This document shows, in pieces, positions 1 to 8,413 of a DNA stretch of 64,000 nucleotides. The notes under the pieces were generated by a model that saw nothing but the letters and a program-made list of their open reading frames with translations, did no database searches and was not told the origin of the DNA. A program made the translations under genes and the position numbers. Positions within the stretch are counted from its first letter, which is position 1, and each line of letters begins with the position of its first letter. Source of the DNA: JASLCR01 sp036405235 (GTDB lineage: Bacteria > Patescibacteriota > Saccharimonadia > Saccharimonadales > Saccharimonadaceae); NCBI GenBank assembly GCA_036405235.1, contig DASWYA010000001.1:434001-498000 (forward strand), given 5' to 3'.

Positions 1-1631
1 AAGATGCGGGATTCCGCGAGCGCATCGATGGCGCTCGTCGGCTCATCCAAGATAATAATAGGACTATTGCGATAGAAGTTGCGAGCCAAGGCAAGTCGTT
101 GCCATTGCCCACCTGAAAGATTTGTACCATTATTTCCTTCATCGTCTTCCATCCATTGATTCACATATGAGTCCACGCCTCTTGGTAATTTTTCTAGGAA
201 ATCTCTTGCCTCAGCTCGATCAAGCGCTGACTCAAATCGATCATTATTCAAGACCTCTGAAGTATCGCCAAAGTGAATATTTTCACGTGCCGTCGCAAAG
301 CCATATGCCAAAAAGTCTTGCTGCAAGACACTGATCTGTCGATGCCAAGAGGTAACGTCAATAGCTGTCAGGTCTTTATCGTCTAAGAGCATCTTGCCAC
401 GCGACGGTGCATAAAGCCCTGTGAGTATTTTTATAAGCGTCGACTTACCAGCACCATTTTCGCCAACAATCGCCACATGCTGTTTGGCCTTTATAGTCAT
501 AGTGACATTCTTTAGCACATCCACATCACTCGTTGGATAGTGAAACGAGATATTTTCAAGCCGCAAAACCGCGGGAGCCTCAAGAAGCTTCTTGTGACCT
601 TTTTCGATGCTTGGAAAATTCATAAATTCCTGATAGTCGAAAAGATTCGCAATGTCTTCATCTATAGCACTCACCGAGCTGACAAAACTATTTGCACCAC
701 CAATCGCACGCGAGACAACCTGTTGAACATAGATGAACTGACCAATGGGTTGTGCTCGATGAATAATCTGAATTGTCACCCATACAAGCGCCACAACTTG
801 AGCCGCCGCCTCAAGCACATCAGCAGCAAGTTTCTTGCCGATATATTTTCGCTCAAACTCAATTCGCTCCTTCTCAACTTTATCCCGCAGCTTTTGACGC
901 AGACCAATGATGTAGCGCACCATGCCGTACAGTCTCAACTCAGACATATAGCGCGGCTCAAGCAAACTCCATTCGATCATGCCAATCTTTCGGCTACTTT
1001 CGACATTTTCATTCCAATGTCGCGTCTGTGCACGACTCAGCCGGAACTGGATGATAAGCCCAGGAATTATGGCAACAAGTGCAATCAAGCCAAGCCACCA
1101 GCTAACGATAATGAGTGCGATAACACCCGAAACCATTGTGATAAAGTCTGTCAAAACTTTTGTGAGACGATCAAAAATGTATGGGAAAAATTGCGCAAAT
1201 CGGCGAGCTTTATCATACGTATCTGCTGTAGTTTTATCGTCGTATCTCCAGAAATCAAGGTTCAGGAAATGTTCATACATTCGATTAGTCATAGCCGACT
1301 CTACACGGTAGCGCATGAGCTGTGAGACATACGACTCCACTGTCGTCCACGTCGTCATAACGATTCCAAGTATAGCTGTGACTATGACATACCAAATCGC
1401 CTGGCTGCCTGCTTGCTCGTTGCCTGCAAATGCCTCAGCAAGTGCAGTAGTGGTGAGTGCCGCATAATAAATCGTAATAATCGGCAGCACCGACGTGATA
1501 ACCGCCCCAATTACTTGGACAATAATGGCAAGTGGCGCCGCTTTGTACGTCGTGTGTGCTACTTTCCCGATTGCAACCGCGTACTCTTTTGGAGACAGCT
1601 TTCTCTTATCTTTCTTGGTTCTTCTCGGCAT
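1..1631 (-). CDS. ABC exporter half-transporter (membrane plus ATPase domain), 3' end outside window
   Basis: Reads leftward from an ATG at 1631 preceded by GGAAG; 543 codons are visible and roughly the last 50 residues lie beyond the window edge. A basic N-terminus is followed by a type-1 exporter membrane domain (hydrophobic stretches over about residues 30-320) and a nucleotide-binding domain with Walker A GENGAGKST (about residue 390), signature LSGGQ (about 506) and Walker B ILDEPTSAID (about 525). This is the usual single-chain half-exporter that dimerises in the membrane; substrate cannot be told from sequence. It starts 1 nt after the stop of the PGPGW gene, so the two are probably co-transcribed. 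Confidence 0.93.
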   Translation of the reverse strand, partial: MPRRTKKDKRKLSPKEYAVAIGKVAHTTYKAAPLAIIVQVIGAVITSVLPIITIYYAALTTTALAEAFAGNEQAGSQAIWYVIVTAILGIVMTTWTTVESYVSQLMRYRVESAMTNRMYEHFLNLDFWRYDDKTTADTYDKARRFAQFFPYIFDRLTKVLTDFITMVSGVIALIIVSWWLGLIALVAIIPGLIIQFRLSRAQTRHWNENVESSRKIGMIEWSLLEPRYMSELRLYGMVRYIIGLRQKLRDKVEKERIEFERKYIGKKLAADVLEAAAQVVALVWVTIQIIHRAQPIGQFIYVQQVVSRAIGGANSFVSSVSAIDEDIANLFDYQEFMNFPSIEKGHKKLLEAPAVLRLENISFHYPTSDVDVLKNVTMTIKAKQHVAIVGENGAGKSTLIKILTGLYAPSRGKMLLDDKDLTAIDVTSWHRQISVLQQDFLAYGFATARENIHFGDTSEVLNNDRFESALDRAEARDFLEKLPRGVDSYVNQWMEDDEGNNGTNLSGGQWQRLALARNFYRNSPIIILDEPTSAIDALAESRI

Positions 1632-1632
1632 T

Positions 1633-1998
1633 TTACTTCCTCAAGATCGGCGAATTAAGCCATTCAATACCTAGATTAAACCAGCCGTTGATAAGCCCAT
1701 ACGCATTCACGAGCCAAAGTGTGAGCACCACAACAATCGTCGTGCCAATAAACGTCAGCGATTTTATAAACCAATTCTGGCGTTTAATCCACTTATTCCA
1801 GTCATCGTATTTATCTCGACCAAACTTGAGCGCACGAGCTGCCCATGGAAATTCTTTTGCGAGAATAGCCAATCCCGCAAATACAATTAGCCAGCCAGGT
1901 CCAGGGTATGGGATGGCGATAATTCCAACGACAAGTACCGAGCCACCCGATACGCCAACTACAATTTTTCGCCATTTTGAAGGTAGTCTATCAACCAT
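1633..1998 (-). CDS. Small PGPGW-motif membrane protein (TIGR02611-like)
   Basis: A 121-residue protein with a short basic N-terminus, two adjacent hydrophobic segments around residues 14-50 containing the motif PGPGW followed by a conserved-looking FAGLAILAKEFPWA stretch, a polar linker (about 52-72) and a further hydrophobic segment near residues 78-103. This arrangement matches the PGPGW / TIGR02611 family of small membrane proteins, whose function is unknown. Its start overlaps the end of the ITPase-like gene by 8 nt and its stop is 1 nt from the ABC exporter start, so it sits in the middle of a three-gene leftward unit. Confidence 0.8.
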   Translation of the reverse strand: MVDRLPSKWRKIVVGVSGGSVLVVGIIAIPYPGPGWLIVFAGLAILAKEFPWAARALKFGRDKYDDWNKWIKRQNWFIKSLTFIGTTIVVVLTLWLVNAYGLINGWFNLGIEWLNSPILRK

Positions 1999-2542
1999 AG
2001 TAGCTATCCAAAAATTCCTTTAATTCCCTGAGTGGACGGACCTTTTTATATACATCATTATATTCTTGATCGTTGAGCTGTGCGCGTGTTTTGTCATATC
2101 CATCAGGAATAAATATTTCATCAGTATGTATGCCGTTTGTTCCGATAGGTTGCAAGGAAATAGTTCCAGGCATTATTTTCTCAAATACCTTCAGCGTCTT
2201 TCCGTCGTAAAAAGCCATTACGCAGACCGTCCTCGCCCGGCGATCATCTGTCTGATCAGCCATACGACAAAGCTTTTTTAGTCCATCGTCAATCTCAATA
2301 AAAAACTTCACAAACGGCCCAGGTAAACCACCATAGACATCAAGTCCAAGCCCGTAGTCGTCTACAATCACTGGCTTTTTTAGCAAATCATAGGCTTGTC
2401 TAACCTTGTGCTCTGCCAACACTGCGAGGTCAAGTGTTTGAAGTTCATCAAGATCAACTTTTTCATGGTCAAGACTGCGGCCTAGTAATTCAGAAGTTTT
2501 ATCAGCTTTGTGCTGATTTCCCGTCACGAACGTAATTTTCAT
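1991..2542 (-). CDS. Ham1/RdgB/ITPase-family nucleotide pyrophosphatase
   Basis: 183 residues of the non-canonical purine NTP pyrophosphatase family, which removes ITP/XTP/dITP from nucleotide pools as the monophosphate. Visible are the N-terminal TGNQHKADKTSELLG nucleotide-binding loop, the IVDDYGLGLD acidic metal-site block and GGLPGPFVKFF. The GLPGPFVKF wording resembles the eukaryotic/archaeal ITPA branch more than the bacterial RdgB wording (GAPGVYSARF). The start lies 6 nt downstream of a -10 box (TATACT on this strand), so the mRNA is probably leaderless. It heads a leftward unit with the PGPGW and ABC exporter genes. Symbol withheld because the branch is uncertain. Confidence 0.82.
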   Translation of the reverse strand: MKITFVTGNQHKADKTSELLGRSLDHEKVDLDELQTLDLAVLAEHKVRQAYDLLKKPVIVDDYGLGLDVYGGLPGPFVKFFIEIDDGLKKLCRMADQTDDRRARTVCVMAFYDGKTLKVFEKIMPGTISLQPIGTNGIHTDEIFIPDGYDKTRAQLNDQEYNDVYKKVRPLRELKEFLDSYYG

Positions 2543-2548
2543 ATCTTT

Positions 2549-2556
2549 AGTATACT
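2549..2556. promoter_or_regulatory. Self-complementary shared -10 element of a divergent leaderless promoter
   Basis: The octamer AGTATACT is its own reverse complement, so it offers TATACT as a -10 box in both directions. It lies exactly 6 nt from the ATG at 2542 (minus) and exactly 6 nt from the ATG at 2563 (plus). With normal -10 to start-site spacing, transcription would begin at or next to the A of each ATG. The same geometry recurs at 16597-16604. No clear TTGACA was found at -35 on the plus side. Confidence 0.6.
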
Positions 2557-2562
2557 TGACGT

Positions 2563-3150
2563 ATGAACTATCCGTCTATGAACCGACTGGCTGAGCTGCA
2601 GCAACTCATTGCAGATTTTGCTAAAGTAAAACGAGTCGTACCTCTCGCCGATGCACATGACGAGGAAAATGATGTCGAGCACAGCTACGGCCTGGCTATG
2701 ACCTGCTGGTACTTGCATGATAAGATTGCGCCAGAGTTGGATTTAAGCAAAATCTTACGATATGCTCTGGCTCACGATATAGTTGAAATTCACGCTGGCG
2801 ACACATACCCCTTCGACAAGGAAGCTGTTGCTACCAAGTACGAACGAGAGAAAGCCGCAATGCGCCAAATCGAAAAGGATTGGCATGACTTCCCGATGAT
2901 TATTGATTTTGCCGAAGGATATGCGGACAAAGTAGACGAAGAAGCAAAATTCACCTATGCAGTTGATAAAATGCTGCCTGTCATCATGATCGAACTCGCA
3001 GATGCACCAACAATTTGGGAAAAGAAGCAGCTGACATTCGAAATGGAAAAAGAGAACAAAGTCACTATACTAAAATCAACCCTGGTCGCACCGTATTACG
3101 AAAAGCTCCTAGCATGGCTTGATGAGCGTAATAATATTCCAAAGACTTAG
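2563..3150 (+). CDS. HD-domain hydrolase (YfbR/HDDC2-like nucleotidase family)
   Basis: 195 residues with the HD-superfamily metal residues visible as VEHSY (about residue 45), AHDIVEIHAGD (about 75) and a later YAVDKMLPV aspartate. This pattern fits the HD_3 / YfbR-like group, known to dephosphorylate deoxynucleoside 5'-monophosphates. ATG at 2563 is chosen because a -10 box (TATACT, 2551-2556) ends 6 nt before it; the next in-frame ATG is 2581. It is divergent from the ITPase-like gene and could share a nucleotide-pool role with it. The last 4 nt overlap the convergent DUF1653 gene. Confidence 0.82.
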   Translation: MNYPSMNRLAELQQLIADFAKVKRVVPLADAHDEENDVEHSYGLAMTCWYLHDKIAPELDLSKILRYALAHDIVEIHAGDTYPFDKEAVATKYEREKAAMRQIEKDWHDFPMIIDFAEGYADKVDEEAKFTYAVDKMLPVIMIELADAPTIWEKKQLTFEMEKENKVTILKSTLVAPYYEKLLAWLDERNNIPKT

Positions 3151-3398
3151 TCGTCTAATTTTTCAAATCTGGGTTTAATCCGGCCATCAAGTTCAACTTT
3201 TTCAATAAACATCTCGTATGGTCTAGCGAATAACTCGTACTGATATTTTTTAGCAGGGTTTTTGTATAGCTGACGGTAGATAACTAACTGCTCATCTGTC
3301 TCCGTCTCGAGGGCGACGCCAATAACTTCATACAATTGTCCAGTTTTATTATGACGATACACACCATTTTCGACTACCTTAGGTTTAGAATCGCTCAT
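3147..3398 (-). CDS. DUF1653 family protein
   Basis: 83 residues matching the DUF1653 pattern: GVYRHNKTGQLYEVIGVALETETDE near the N-terminus, then VIYRQLY, and RPYEMFIEKVELDG toward the end. The family is small, soluble and of unknown function. The start overlaps the ligA stop by 4 nt (ATGA type), so it is translationally coupled to ligA, and the end overlaps the convergent HD hydrolase by 4 nt. Confidence 0.85.
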   Translation of the reverse strand: MSDSKPKVVENGVYRHNKTGQLYEVIGVALETETDEQLVIYRQLYKNPAKKYQYELFARPYEMFIEKVELDGRIKPRFEKLDD

Positions 3399-5410
3399 AG
3401 CAGCGCTAAGAATTCTTTTTCGTTTATTATTTTTGTACCGTAACTCTCGGCTTTCTTAAGCTTACTAGCGCCAACTTTCCCACCAGCAACTAGGTATGTC
3501 GTGTCCTTTGCGACAGCCGTCTGAAATGTGCCGCCCTGAGCTCGAATTTTTTCAGCTGCTTCATCTCGGCCCATAGTTTCAAGCGTACCCGTTACAACAA
3601 AATTTCGACCAACAAACTTTCCAGATTTTTTTTCAAAGTGAGCCTGCATACCAAGTTCCTTGAACTTGCCGAGTAAAGCTTCGTTATCTTCATCGGCAAA
3701 CCATGCCGCCACACTCTCAGCAACAACATCTCCAACTCCTTCAACCGACCGTAATTCATCGATCGTTGCATGAGAAAGCTTCTCAAGTGACCCAAAGTGA
3801 TTCACGAGATCGATAGCCGTCTGCACACCAACATGACGGATACCAAGCCCATACACAAACCGCTCAAGCGGTGGGGTTTTCTTATCATTGATCGCTGAAA
3901 TTAACTTCTCGGCTGAAATATTCGCAAAGCGATCAAGCTTCAGGAGATCATCTTTCGTCAACATGTAGATATCCGCTAGGTCTTTTACATATCCAGCATC
4001 AACCAGCGCGACAACATTTTTCTCGCCGAGCGTATCAATATCAAGCGCACCTTTTGAAGCAAAATGCTGCAAAGCACGCTTTAGCAGCAACGGCCCAGTT
4101 GCTCCTTTTACGCGATACACTGCCTCACCTTCTGGCCGTGTAAATTCAAGCTCAGGATATTGGCGTTTTAGCTCCTGTTCATAGTTAATCGGCTTGGTGT
4201 TTTTTGGGCGCAACTCAGTCAAGACACTTTGCACCTGAGGAATAATATCACCTGCCTTAAAAATGATAACTGTATCACCTCGCCTCACATCAAGCCGAGC
4301 GATCTCGTCTGCATTATGCAAACTTGCATGCTGCACTGTAGTTCCCGCTACCTGTACTGGGTCAAATACCGCCACGGGAGTTGCTGCGCCAGTACGACCG
4401 ATTGAGATTACGATGTCTTTCACGACTGTTGTTGCTTCTTCAGCGGCATACTTATATGCTACAGCCCCGCGAGGACTTTTACCTACAACACCAAGCTCAG
4501 CGAATTGCGCTCGATTATTGATTTTAATAACTAGACCGTCAGTATTAAATCGAAAAGTTGTACGTTTCTGGTCAAGCTCATCGACATACTCCATAACATC
4601 ATCAAGACTCGTCATAACTCTGGTCTGCCCACTCGTTGTCACGCCAAGCTCATTGATCATGTCGTAGCCAATCGCATTTGATGCTATATCGTCAGCATTT
4701 TCGCGAAGCACATCGTATCCGACAAAGTGCAATGGACGCTCGGCAACCAAACGTGGATCAAGCTGGCGAATCGTACCGGCCGCCAGATTACGTGGGTTCT
4801 TAAAAAGTGGCTGACCCATCTTTTCACGCTTCTCGTTCAACCTAGCAAAATCATCTTTATACATGACGATTTCTCCTCGTATCTCAGTTCGGCCGCGAAG
4901 CATATACGCATATTTTTGATTTTCTCGTAATGTAAGCGGTACATTCTCAATCGTCCTGACATTCATTGTGACATCTTCACCTACTCGACTATCACCACGC
5001 GTAACCGCTTGGACTAAGACGCCGTCTTGATATATGAGAGCGCACGCTAAACCGTCCATTTTGATGTCGCAGATGAACTCATGCGTGGTACCGGGCAAAA
5101 TCTTTTCCATGCGCTTTACCCATGCTTCGACTTCTTCTCGGTTGAATACATCATTAAGCGAAATCATTGGCACCTGATGTGTTACTTTTTGGAATTTCTC
5201 AAGTGCAACCCCTGCTACGCGCTGCGTTGGCGAGTCGGGCGTGACAAGCTCAGGATACTGCTCTTCAAGTTGTACAAGCTCATGCTTCAGACTATCCGCC
5301 GCCGATTCGCTCATCGTCGACTCATTCAATACATGGTACTGATAACGATATTCATTTATCAACTGGCGAAGCTTAGCGATTCTTTCTTTAGGCTGGGGCT
5401 GAGTCATCAT
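3395..5410 (-). CDS. ligA: NAD-dependent DNA ligase LigA, zinc-finger cysteines absent
   Basis: 671 residues from the ATG at 5410, chosen over upstream ATGs because AAAGG lies 6 nt before it; an ATG follows directly at 5407. Seals nicks in replication and repair using NAD+. The adenylation lysine is Lys117 in CDIKMDGLA; OB-fold, HhH and a C-terminal BRCT domain (VGRNFVVTGTLETMGRDEA) follow. Two oddities: the usual four-cysteine zinc finger between the OB-fold and HhH (about residues 410-441) holds no cysteine at all, and the domain Ia motif DAEYD reads ESAAD, so the NMN-contact Tyr is an Ala. The frame is intact and otherwise well conserved, so this is divergence rather than decay. The start overlaps the membrane protein gene by 23 nt. 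Confidence 0.96.
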   Translation of the reverse strand: MMTQPQPKERIAKLRQLINEYRYQYHVLNESTMSESAADSLKHELVQLEEQYPELVTPDSPTQRVAGVALEKFQKVTHQVPMISLNDVFNREEVEAWVKRMEKILPGTTHEFICDIKMDGLACALIYQDGVLVQAVTRGDSRVGEDVTMNVRTIENVPLTLRENQKYAYMLRGRTEIRGEIVMYKDDFARLNEKREKMGQPLFKNPRNLAAGTIRQLDPRLVAERPLHFVGYDVLRENADDIASNAIGYDMINELGVTTSGQTRVMTSLDDVMEYVDELDQKRTTFRFNTDGLVIKINNRAQFAELGVVGKSPRGAVAYKYAAEEATTVVKDIVISIGRTGAATPVAVFDPVQVAGTTVQHASLHNADEIARLDVRRGDTVIIFKAGDIIPQVQSVLTELRPKNTKPINYEQELKRQYPELEFTRPEGEAVYRVKGATGPLLLKRALQHFASKGALDIDTLGEKNVVALVDAGYVKDLADIYMLTKDDLLKLDRFANISAEKLISAINDKKTPPLERFVYGLGIRHVGVQTAIDLVNHFGSLEKLSHATIDELRSVEGVGDVVAESVAAWFADEDNEALLGKFKELGMQAHFEKKSGKFVGRNFVVTGTLETMGRDEAAEKIRAQGGTFQTAVAKDTTYLVAGGKVGASKLKKAESYGTKIINEKEFLALL

Positions 5411-6479
5411 CCACAACCTTTCTGTAGAGTAGATACACGTACGCAGCCGCAAATATAGTCGCAGCCGAGGATGCAACGACAAGGCAGGCTGGAACAATTG
5501 GAACCGAGGCTATCTGTGTAAATGTGTTCTGGAGCCAAGAAGCTAGTAGCACGATCGGAATCATCGCAAGTATCCATAAAATCGCAATTGTCACTGCCAT
5601 CCAGATTAGTCGCAGCAGTATCCGAAGACGTCTACCAACCACCAAATCTCCCGCCGTGCGCAATGCTCGCCATGGGTACATGCCTGGCAATGTGACAACA
5701 ACAAGTGCAAGGAAAGTACTTGTAACCAAATAAAGCGACAAGACTACGGATAAAAATACAACTAAGAAAAATACCATCGCCACTACACCACTCGACAGGA
5801 AACCAGTACTAACTGCAGCCGTATACGCGATAATTGCAATCGCTGCCGGAAGTGCCTGAAGGAGTAAAAGTAAAAAGAGCAGAGTCGTCGAGACAATAGG
5901 AGCACCAGAATTGTACAGTGCATCCCTAAGACGTGGAGTTTGACCCGCTAGCTGTGCCCTTAAGAGCCAGACGAGTGCAAGCCATGTGAGTAAGCCAATG
6001 AAAACCGCAAACACTTGTTGAACTTCAGTAAGTTGCGATGAGAAGTTGCCTGTAATACCAGTTGCGAGCAGCAACCCAGCTTTACCGACATCACCCCAGC
6101 CACCTTCAAAAATACTTGTCCCAGTGTCGCGCAGAATACCAGATAATATTTCGAAATTCTCCTGCGACCCAACACCTACAAGCATCATTGTTGTAAGTGA
6201 AGAAAGTAACAGAAGAAGCAAATAGGTTTTTTTGCGCTTGTTTAGCGATGAAAAAACATACCATGTAAATGAAAAATATCCCGGCAACTTTAGGCTACGT
6301 TTATAGTCACGCCTCTTGGTTTGGCGAAACGAACGATGGGGACGTCGAGCCAAGAAGACTTTTATTCGATCTTTGAATTGGGACAATTTATAGTATTTTT
6401 TCTGTGGCCGTGCAGTTTTTGTAGGCTTTTTTGCCGCTGTTTTTTTTGTTACTTTTTTTTGTGGACTTTTCTTTGCCAT
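5388..6479 (-). CDS. Multi-spanning membrane protein with Lys/Thr-rich cytoplasmic N-terminus, unknown function
   Basis: 363 residues from the ATG at 6479, the first M before an alternating Lys/Ala/Thr-rich basic segment (about residues 1-75); this start is 4 nt from the htpX stop. After the basic tail come about seven hydrophobic segments (about residues 85-350) and an acidic C-terminus. No catalytic motif is recognisable. The basic tail could contact nucleic acid or membrane lipid, but that is a guess. Order lemA-htpX-this gene-ligA, all leftward and tightly spaced, suggests co-transcription. Confidence 0.75.
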   Translation of the reverse strand: MAKKSPQKKVTKKTAAKKPTKTARPQKKYYKLSQFKDRIKVFLARRPHRSFRQTKRRDYKRSLKLPGYFSFTWYVFSSLNKRKKTYLLLLLLSSLTTMMLVGVGSQENFEILSGILRDTGTSIFEGGWGDVGKAGLLLATGITGNFSSQLTEVQQVFAVFIGLLTWLALVWLLRAQLAGQTPRLRDALYNSGAPIVSTTLLFLLLLLQALPAAIAIIAYTAAVSTGFLSSGVVAMVFFLVVFLSVVLSLYLVTSTFLALVVVTLPGMYPWRALRTAGDLVVGRRLRILLRLIWMAVTIAILWILAMIPIVLLASWLQNTFTQIASVPIVPACLVVASSAATIFAAAYVYLLYRKVVDDDSAPA

Positions 6480-6483
6480 AATC

Positions 6484-7368
6484 TTAGAACTTGTCAGAGT
6501 TTTTACGTAAACGAGCAATCCTATCTTCGAGAGGCGGATGAGTACTGAAAAGCTTTGACAATGAGCCTGGCTTTAGCGGATTACTGAAAAATAAATGCGC
6601 GGTTGACTGGCTTTGACGCTGCATAGGTCTTCCGTACTGTCCGAGCTTCTCAAGCGCACTCGCCAACGCTTCACTATCACGAGTGGTCAGTGCGCCGGTC
6701 GCATCTGCCAGATATTCACGCTGACGGCTGATAGCAAACTGTATAAGCATAGCCATGACCGGTGCAAGTATGATAACTACGACACCGATAACGAGCATAA
6801 TAGGGTTAGAGTTGCTATTTCGATTGTCCCCATCGCCACCAAACCACATCATTCGAAGTGCGATATCACTCAAGATACCAATAGCACTAACGAGGCCAAA
6901 TGCAATCATAGAGACTCTGATATCATAATTCTTCACATGACCCATTTCGTGCGCCATAACGGCTTCAAGTTCACGGTCATCCATAATTTCCATAATACCT
7001 GTTGTTGCTGCGACAATTGCATGTTTCGGATCACGCCCGGTCGCAAAAGCATTTGGTGCAGGATCATCAATTACATATACTTTTGGCGTAGGCATACCTG
7101 TAGTAATGGCAAGATTCTCAACTATTCTATATAGTCTTGGATTATCTTTTTTTTGAATCTCATGAGCGCCAGTCATTGCAACAGCCAGCTTGCTTGCCGC
7201 AAAATACTGAATCAATGTATATACTAGAGCACCACCAATCACCCATGGCGTAATCATAGGCTCGCCTGCGTATACGCTAAATGCCCAGCCAACAGCAGCT
7301 ACCAAGCCAATAAACACCGCCATTATAAGGACGGTGTTGCGTTTATTGGCAGAAATTGCGTTATACAC
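6484..7368 (-). CDS. htpX: HtpX-family membrane zinc metalloprotease
   Basis: 294 residues starting at a GTG (7368). Two N-terminal membrane helices (about residues 13-60) precede the M48 protease domain with zinc site VMAHEMGHVKNYD (about 138-150); further hydrophobic segments near 152-210 and a distal glutamate in REYLADATGA complete the site. The C-terminus ends with FSTHPPLEDRIARL, typical of HtpX. It degrades misfolded membrane proteins. The lemA-htpX pairing seen here is common in bacteria. Confidence 0.95.
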   Translation of the reverse strand: MYNAISANKRNTVLIMAVFIGLVAAVGWAFSVYAGEPMITPWVIGGALVYTLIQYFAASKLAVAMTGAHEIQKKDNPRLYRIVENLAITTGMPTPKVYVIDDPAPNAFATGRDPKHAIVAATTGIMEIMDDRELEAVMAHEMGHVKNYDIRVSMIAFGLVSAIGILSDIALRMMWFGGDGDNRNSNSNPIMLVIGVVVIILAPVMAMLIQFAISRQREYLADATGALTTRDSEALASALEKLGQYGRPMQRQSQSTAHLFFSNPLKPGSLSKLFSTHPPLEDRIARLRKNSDKF

Positions 7369-7397
7369 GGTACTTAGCTATTCCTGAATTTGCTTGA

Positions 7398-7967
7398 TTA
7401 AAATTTTACTTCGACAGGATTTTCGACCTTAGCCATATCGTCGACTTCAAAGAAATCTTTATTCTTAAAGCCAAACATACCTGCGATAATGTTGTTTGGA
7501 AATACCTGAATCTTAGTATTAAGGTCGCGTACACCACCGTTATAGAAACGACGAGATGCCTGGATCTTATCTTCTGTGTCAACAAGCTCGTTCTGAAGCT
7601 CAAGGAAGTTCTGGTTTGCTTTGAGGTCTGGATACGCTTCAGCTACCGCAAAGAGACTCTTCAACGCACCTTCAAACATGTTTTCAGCAGCAGCAGTTTC
7701 TTTAGGGCCTTGCTTAGTCGCGTCCATAACTGCCGTACGTGCTTCAGTTACTTTCTGAAAAACTTCCTTCTCATGTGAAGCATAGCCTTTTACTGTCTCG
7801 ATTAGATTTGGGATCAAATCAGCTCGTCGCTTCAATTGGACAGTGATATCACTCCATGCCTCTTCTACACGTACTCGCAGGGTCACGAGTTGGTTATATG
7901 TCGCCCAAAGAACAATCACAAGTACAACTATGACGCCGATCAAAATCCACAGCCACAACAATTCCAT
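7398..7967 (-). CDS. lemA: LemA family protein
   Basis: 189 residues: an N-terminal membrane anchor (about residues 5-25) followed by a long helical domain with the LemA motifs YNQLVTLRVRVEEAWSDI, RRADLIPNLIETVKGYA and RRFYNGGVRDLN, and the FPNNIIAGMFGFK block. Outward-facing helical bundle of unknown biochemical role. A strong Shine-Dalgarno (AGGAGGAG) sits 9 nt before the ATG at 7967. Stop to htpX start is 29 nt, so it leads the lemA-htpX unit. Confidence 0.95.
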   Translation of the reverse strand: MELLWLWILIGVIVVLVIVLWATYNQLVTLRVRVEEAWSDITVQLKRRADLIPNLIETVKGYASHEKEVFQKVTEARTAVMDATKQGPKETAAAENMFEGALKSLFAVAEAYPDLKANQNFLELQNELVDTEDKIQASRRFYNGGVRDLNTKIQVFPNNIIAGMFGFKNKDFFEVDDMAKVENPVEVKF

Positions 7968-8008
7968 ATTTTTCTACTCCTCCTCTTAAGTTCTACTTCA
8001 ATTATATA

Positions 8009-8287
8009 CTAGTTGCGCGCGCCGGAAAAGGAATCTTTCAGACGATATACATAAAAGCGATCAGCTACAATCATCATGAGTGAAATCGCACTTACCGTTA
8101 AGCAAAAATGCGTGAACGAGCCACCGGAAATCACCAACGTAACACCTGTCACGAAACTCGAAATCCAACTTGCAATAGTAAAAGTGCGGATAATCTCAAG
8201 TTTTTTTCGAAACCATCCTGCAGCCAGAAGCCCAAAACTACCTGCCAGCATTGCTATAGAAATAATGATATGTATCAATAAAAGCAT
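8009..8287 (-). CDS. Small three-helix membrane protein, unknown
   Basis: 92 residues that are almost entirely hydrophobic: helices near 1-25, 35-55 and 60-80, ending in a short polar tail (YRLKDSFSGARN). AGGGG lies about 8 nt before the ATG. No family recognised. It is 41 nt upstream of lemA on the same strand and 34 nt downstream of tRNA-Leu. Confidence 0.6.
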   Translation of the reverse strand: MLLLIHIIISIAMLAGSFGLLAAGWFRKKLEIIRTFTIASWISSFVTGVTLVISGGSFTHFCLTVSAISLMMIVADRFYVYRLKDSFSGARN

Positions 8288-8321
8288 CAGTATATCCCCT
8301 ATCCTTAATTAGTTCACAGTT

Positions 8322-8407
8322 TGGTGCTCGGGGCGGGACTTGAACCCGCACGGCTTTTGGCCCCCAGATTTTAAGTCTAGTATGTCTACCAATTCCATCA
8401 CCCGAGC
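8322..8407 (-). tRNA. tRNA-Leu (anticodon UAA), CCA encoded
   Basis: Acceptor GCTCGGG pairs with CCCGAGC, discriminator A, then encoded CCA. Anticodon loop CTTAAAA gives UAA. It has the long variable arm of class II tRNAs and a normal T-loop TTCAAGT between GCGGG/CCCGC. Six nt downstream of tRNA-Cys on the same strand, probably one transcript from the -10 box at 8501-8506. Confidence 0.95.
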
Positions 8408-8413
8408 ATATCT

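Noticed and set aside
540..1325. A 261-codon open frame on the plus strand
   Set aside because: It lies opposite the ABC exporter, whose translation contains Walker A, signature and Walker B motifs; the plus frame has no recognisable domain.
4088..4183. ligA as a pseudogene because of missing zinc cysteines
   Set aside because: The frame is intact over 671 codons with the catalytic KMDG and BRCT domain well conserved, and it is coupled to neighbouring genes.
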